Positions 34,073 to 36,955 of a stretch of 36,955 nucleotides of DNA are shown piece by piece (the first letter of the stretch is position 1; every line of letters begins with the position of its first letter). A program made the position numbers and the translations under genes. Source of the stretch: Hypholoma sublateritium FD-334 SS-4 (Eukaryota > Basidiomycota > Agaricomycetes > Agaricales > Strophariaceae); the NCBI GenBank assembly GCA_000827495.1, contig KN817616.1, positions 118,037-154,991 on the forward strand, in the 5' to 3' direction. The notes under the pieces are model-generated. The model saw only the letters and a list, made by a program, of their open reading frames with translations, searched no databases and was not told the DNA's origin.

Positions 34073-34479
34073 GTTGACGGAATGGAATATGTTGAAGAAA
34101 AATCGGAATGAGCCCCCTGGAGAAATGAACCCCACATCTCCAATGCTTACGCCCTTCTCCCAGTATACCGAGCCCTGTTTGGCAACCACTGCGGGGTTAC
34201 AAAGGGGGAAGCCATGTTTCTCCAGCAACAAAGAACGGCCATACGATTCGGCACGTCCGTGGCAGTGTTGTACCGTCAGCAGTCTAGGAAAGCCGTAGAC
34301 TTGATTGATATTCTGGTCAATGCTGGTACGGCATTTCTGGTGGACCGATGAGTTATCGACAGTGGAGGTCGAATCCACGGTGACTCCTTCTGGAAAGTAG
34401 GATGCACCGTCCGAAACCTATGCAAAGCAGACAATGTATGAGACTCAGGACTGGAGTAGACAGTAATTTTTTTTACCAT
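34073..34479 (-). pseudogene. N-terminal part of host gene split by the giant transposon
   Basis: The start codon is a 3-nt exon (ATG, 34479-34477) followed directly by a 59-bp intron; the next exon runs from 34417 to the transposon border. It encodes 115 residues after the Met: VSDGASYFPEGVTVD, YGFPRLLTVQHC, YGRSLLLEKHGFPL, VYWEKGVSIGDVGFISPGG and FFNIFHSVN. The KGVSIGDVGFI pattern is the N-terminal region of the same Agaricomycete family that has VTGCDK later. The frame runs without change into GAT and CCA at the other side of the element (5151-5146). The rejoined gene would encode 428 residues. Function unknown. Confidence 0.85.
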
Positions 34480-35410
34480 TATGATAGCTTTTTGCAGTGG
34501 ATAGAAATATGGGGGGGGCGGCTCTTACTTAGTCTTTGAAGGTGTTAAGTAGTCAACTTAACTCGCACGACGCAGACTGCAGATTCCAGAATCGAAGTTC
34601 GAACCAAGTTCGAACAGTACAAACATTTCGACGAATCACGTGGTGAATTGGTTGAATTTGGGTTGAATACTTATTAATATCTTACAAGTTCAGCCTCGCT
34701 TCGCTGCGGCAAAGACTGGTAAAACTCAAGAAGAGCAGGCCATCACGGTTCATTTTTAGTAAGTAAAAAATCAAGAACCAAGAAAGCTTTGGCCCTCGAG
34801 CTCGAAAAGGAGGGAAAAATCAAGGACAAACAAAAGCGTGTCATAATTATAAGTATATGAGTGACAAGGTGAGAAATTAGAATTGGGTAAGGGATAACTC
34901 AGTAGGTGATAAACACGGTCACGTGTGCGGATGCTGGCACCGTTCGTCAAACAGTAGCAAACAGTTATGTTCAGCGTCAAAACAACGTCTAAGTCTCTTG
35001 AACTTGCCCTCATCTTTCTTTTATCTTCCTGTTGGTTCCCCGAGACTTTTCATTTATCCTAAAAAATGGAGACCACCGTACTTATGGACTTACCACAGGA
35101 ACTTGCTTTGTGGGCCACTGCATGGCATGGCTACGAGTCTTTTTTGATGATTTTTTTGTTATTGTATCCATTTATATGTGCAAATAATGATCTATTCTGT
35201 GCCAATGCAACTACAACAGACACAATATCCATTATCTGGCCACACAGAATAATTTATTTAGACATCTGCATTTGATCTGCATGATTTTACAAGACTTGTA
35301 CATATATTTTTGAGGCACACAATATCCTTTCATTTTATTCTTCAACTTTCTAATGTCAGACTTCAACTTTGCAACCTGACAGAATATCCCAACTTCCCAA
35401 GTACAGTATA

Positions 35411-36226
35411 CAGTCATTCACCGGTCAATGGGTTACACCACTCAATGGGTCATACCCCATTTCTGACTTCATTTTTGAAGCTATTGCTATATTCCTTTCT
35501 GTATTACATGTCAATATATAATCTCTTCTATATCCCAGGAGGGATAAGCAGTAAGTTATTTGGATGTTCCTATAAGTGCGGATTAGTGGTTTTCCCATCA
35601 AAATAAGAACTTCATTTGGGAAATATCTCATCCCACTGTAAAGAAAAGCCAAATTTTCTGCATGAAGATGTTTTAATTTCGCTCAATAAGAATCATAAGC
35701 CACTTAATAAATATTTTGAGTGAACAGGTGTACCAGAAATGACCCAAACGGTGGTATTTTGGACAAGTTCGATGACAAGATAAGAAATGTCACATTGTGT
35801 CACAGTTTCCATATTTGGATATCACAAAATTCCGCAGTCAAAACCGTCAGAGGAGATATTCAGGGGATATAAGGTAGCTGATTTTATGGAGGAAAGTGGC
35901 GGGGAGGAGGACATCGATGAGGACGACAATGAAGGGAACGACGAAGAGACGAGGAACAGTGATGGCGGAGATGGTGACTAGGCCGGAAATTTCCCAAATG
36001 GGCAACGTGACAGGTGCCCCATTGACTGGGATGAGCTGATCTTGCCTCAACCGACTGATAGCATGTGATAGCCCTTTCAACATTGATATTTTATCATTTT
36101 TAGTACATAGTATAAAACATATGATTCACATACAGAGGCCTATGCAGTCAGATTAATTTAAATGAGTGAAGACAGTGACCATGACCCGAGTCTAATTTGA
36201 GTGCCCCATTGACCAGTGAATGACTG
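35411..36226. repeat. possible small inverted-repeat element, about 816 bp
   Basis: CAGTCATTCACCGGTCAATG at 35411-35430 recurs inverted at 36201-36226 (three or so mismatches over 26 bp). The motif GCCCCATTGA also occurs at about 36016. No target duplication was found, so this may be a worn non-autonomous element or related dispersed repeats. Confidence 0.35.
35787..35981 (+). CDS. short ORF with acidic tail, doubtful
   Basis: A 64-codon ORF without a clear upstream exon. The second half is very acidic (GGEEDIDEDDNEGNDEE) and ends in GDGD. It could be the last exon of a decayed transposon or gene fragment; coding support is otherwise absent. Confidence 0.2.
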   Translation: MSHCVTVSIFGYHKIPQSKPSEEIFRGYKVADFMEESGGEEDIDEDDNEGNDEETRNSDGGDGD

Positions 36227-36464
36227 TAATACCACACCTTCACACATGATCACTTCTTTGCACACCATCAAATTTTCCATCATTTTCTGTTTAATACTTA
36301 TAATATTTGGCAGAGTCATTTGTCTATATTATATATACTAGTTTAAAATATTGACAATAGAAAGGGCTGGAGGAGTGCAAGACATTAAGGCAAAATCACT
36401 GGAATTGCATGCAATCAGTGAATCATACTCTCAATTGTTCAGTATACAAAACACTATATTGACC

Positions 36465-36897
36465 AGATATACATGTACTGTATGTTCTCTGAATGATTGT
36501 TTACTAAACAGAATTGGTGAAGAGCTTGAGAGTGAGCTTTACAGTTGCTTTCAATGATGCAAATAATTGTTTTGGAAACATAATTGGTAAAGAGCTTGAG
36601 TGTGAGCCTTACAGCCACTATCAATGCTTGGTCAGCAAGTTGGCTTTGAGGTACACAGCCACTGCTCAGGATGCTAATTTGTAAGTGACCATGCAATATC
36701 TGCCACTGTTATTAGATTACCATATTGACTCACCCAATAGATATACATGTACTGTATGTACTGCAGATAATGATTGTNTGGGAACAGAATTGGTAAAGAG
36801 CTTGAGTGTGAGCCTTACAGCTGCTATCAATGCTTGGTCAGCAAGTGCCAAGTTGACCTTGAGGTACACAGCCACCACTGAGGATGTCAGCTCATAA
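36465..36897 (+). repeat. cluster of three related repeat copies
   Basis: The motif ATTGGTRAAGAGCTTGAG followed by GTGAGCYTTACAG occurs near 36513, 36583 and 36789. The first and third copies are preceded by AGATATACATGTACTGTATG (36465 and 36739), and the second and third are followed by a shared CAATGCTTGGTCAGCAAG. The third copy is open as LVKSLSVSLTAAINAWSASA and ends at a stop (36895-36897), hinting at a worn coding repeat. Confidence 0.55.
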
Positions 36898-36955
36898 GTG
36901 ACTAGTGATGTGTGGGCTCTGGCTTGAGGCCCGAAGCCCATATATAAAAAATTCT

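Larger units (their letters stand above)
34480..36955. other. AT-rich right flank with degraded repeats, no sure gene
   Basis: Some 2.5 kb, strongly AT-rich after 35050 and different in texture from the rest. I see no exon chain with the spacing found elsewhere. It holds one acidic ORF, an inverted repeat pair and a cluster of related repeats listed separately. The last 45 bases contain GGGCTC...GAGGCCC...GCCC, a possible hairpin that may start another repeat beyond the window. Confidence 0.4.

Noticed and set aside
1..36955. tRNA, rRNA or CRISPR array
   Set aside because: Scanning by eye found no cloverleaf with A and B boxes, no rRNA signature and no regular repeat-spacer array; GTTCGAAC-like words near 34600 lack the rest of a tRNA.

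Overview
This is a nuclear window from a filamentous basidiomycete, most likely an Agaricomycete. The reasons are dense genes with many 45-67 bp GT-AG introns, a fungal-type eEF2 fragment, a Ty3/gypsy chromovirus and a Tnp2-type transposase. The species cannot be named from the sequence.

Left flank (1-5148). The 3' part of a Ty3/gypsy retrotransposon is open at the left edge. It carries the end of RT, RNase H, integrase and a chromodomain, then two extra ORFs, a polypurine tract and a 401-bp 3' LTR. Nearly all N bases of the window lie in it. Next is the C-terminal part of a host gene on the minus strand.

Centre (5152-34069). The main discovery is one 28,918-bp CACTA-like (EnSpm/CMC) DNA transposon. 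Its terminal inverted repeats are about 220 bp long, begin CACTGCGGGCATTGGCTTAT and are flanked by a 3-bp duplication (ATC). The two halves of the host gene lie on either side (34479-34073 and 5148-4094, minus strand). Removing the element plus one ATC rejoins them in frame, so both ends and the target gene are defined at base level. Inside are an apparently intact six-exon Tnp2-like transposase (1214 aa by my splicing) and a large multi-exon companion protein (722 aa). There is also a 905-aa uncharacterised protein, three paralogous beta-propeller genes with matching exon boundaries, and two tandem paralogs sharing a C-terminal domain. A possibly nonsense-mutated gene, a small coiled-coil gene, another small spliced gene near the right end and a captured, broken 5' half of an eEF2 gene complete the cargo. 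The genes from 7.1 to 28.4 kb are tightly packed in convergent and divergent pairs; the two ends hold sparser, partly captured DNA.

Right flank (34073-36955). The N-terminal part of the split host gene is followed by AT-rich DNA with degraded repeats and no convincing gene.

All gene models with introns were spliced by eye from GT/AG signals, reading-frame continuity and comparison among paralogs. Family names rest on motif recognition, not on a search.
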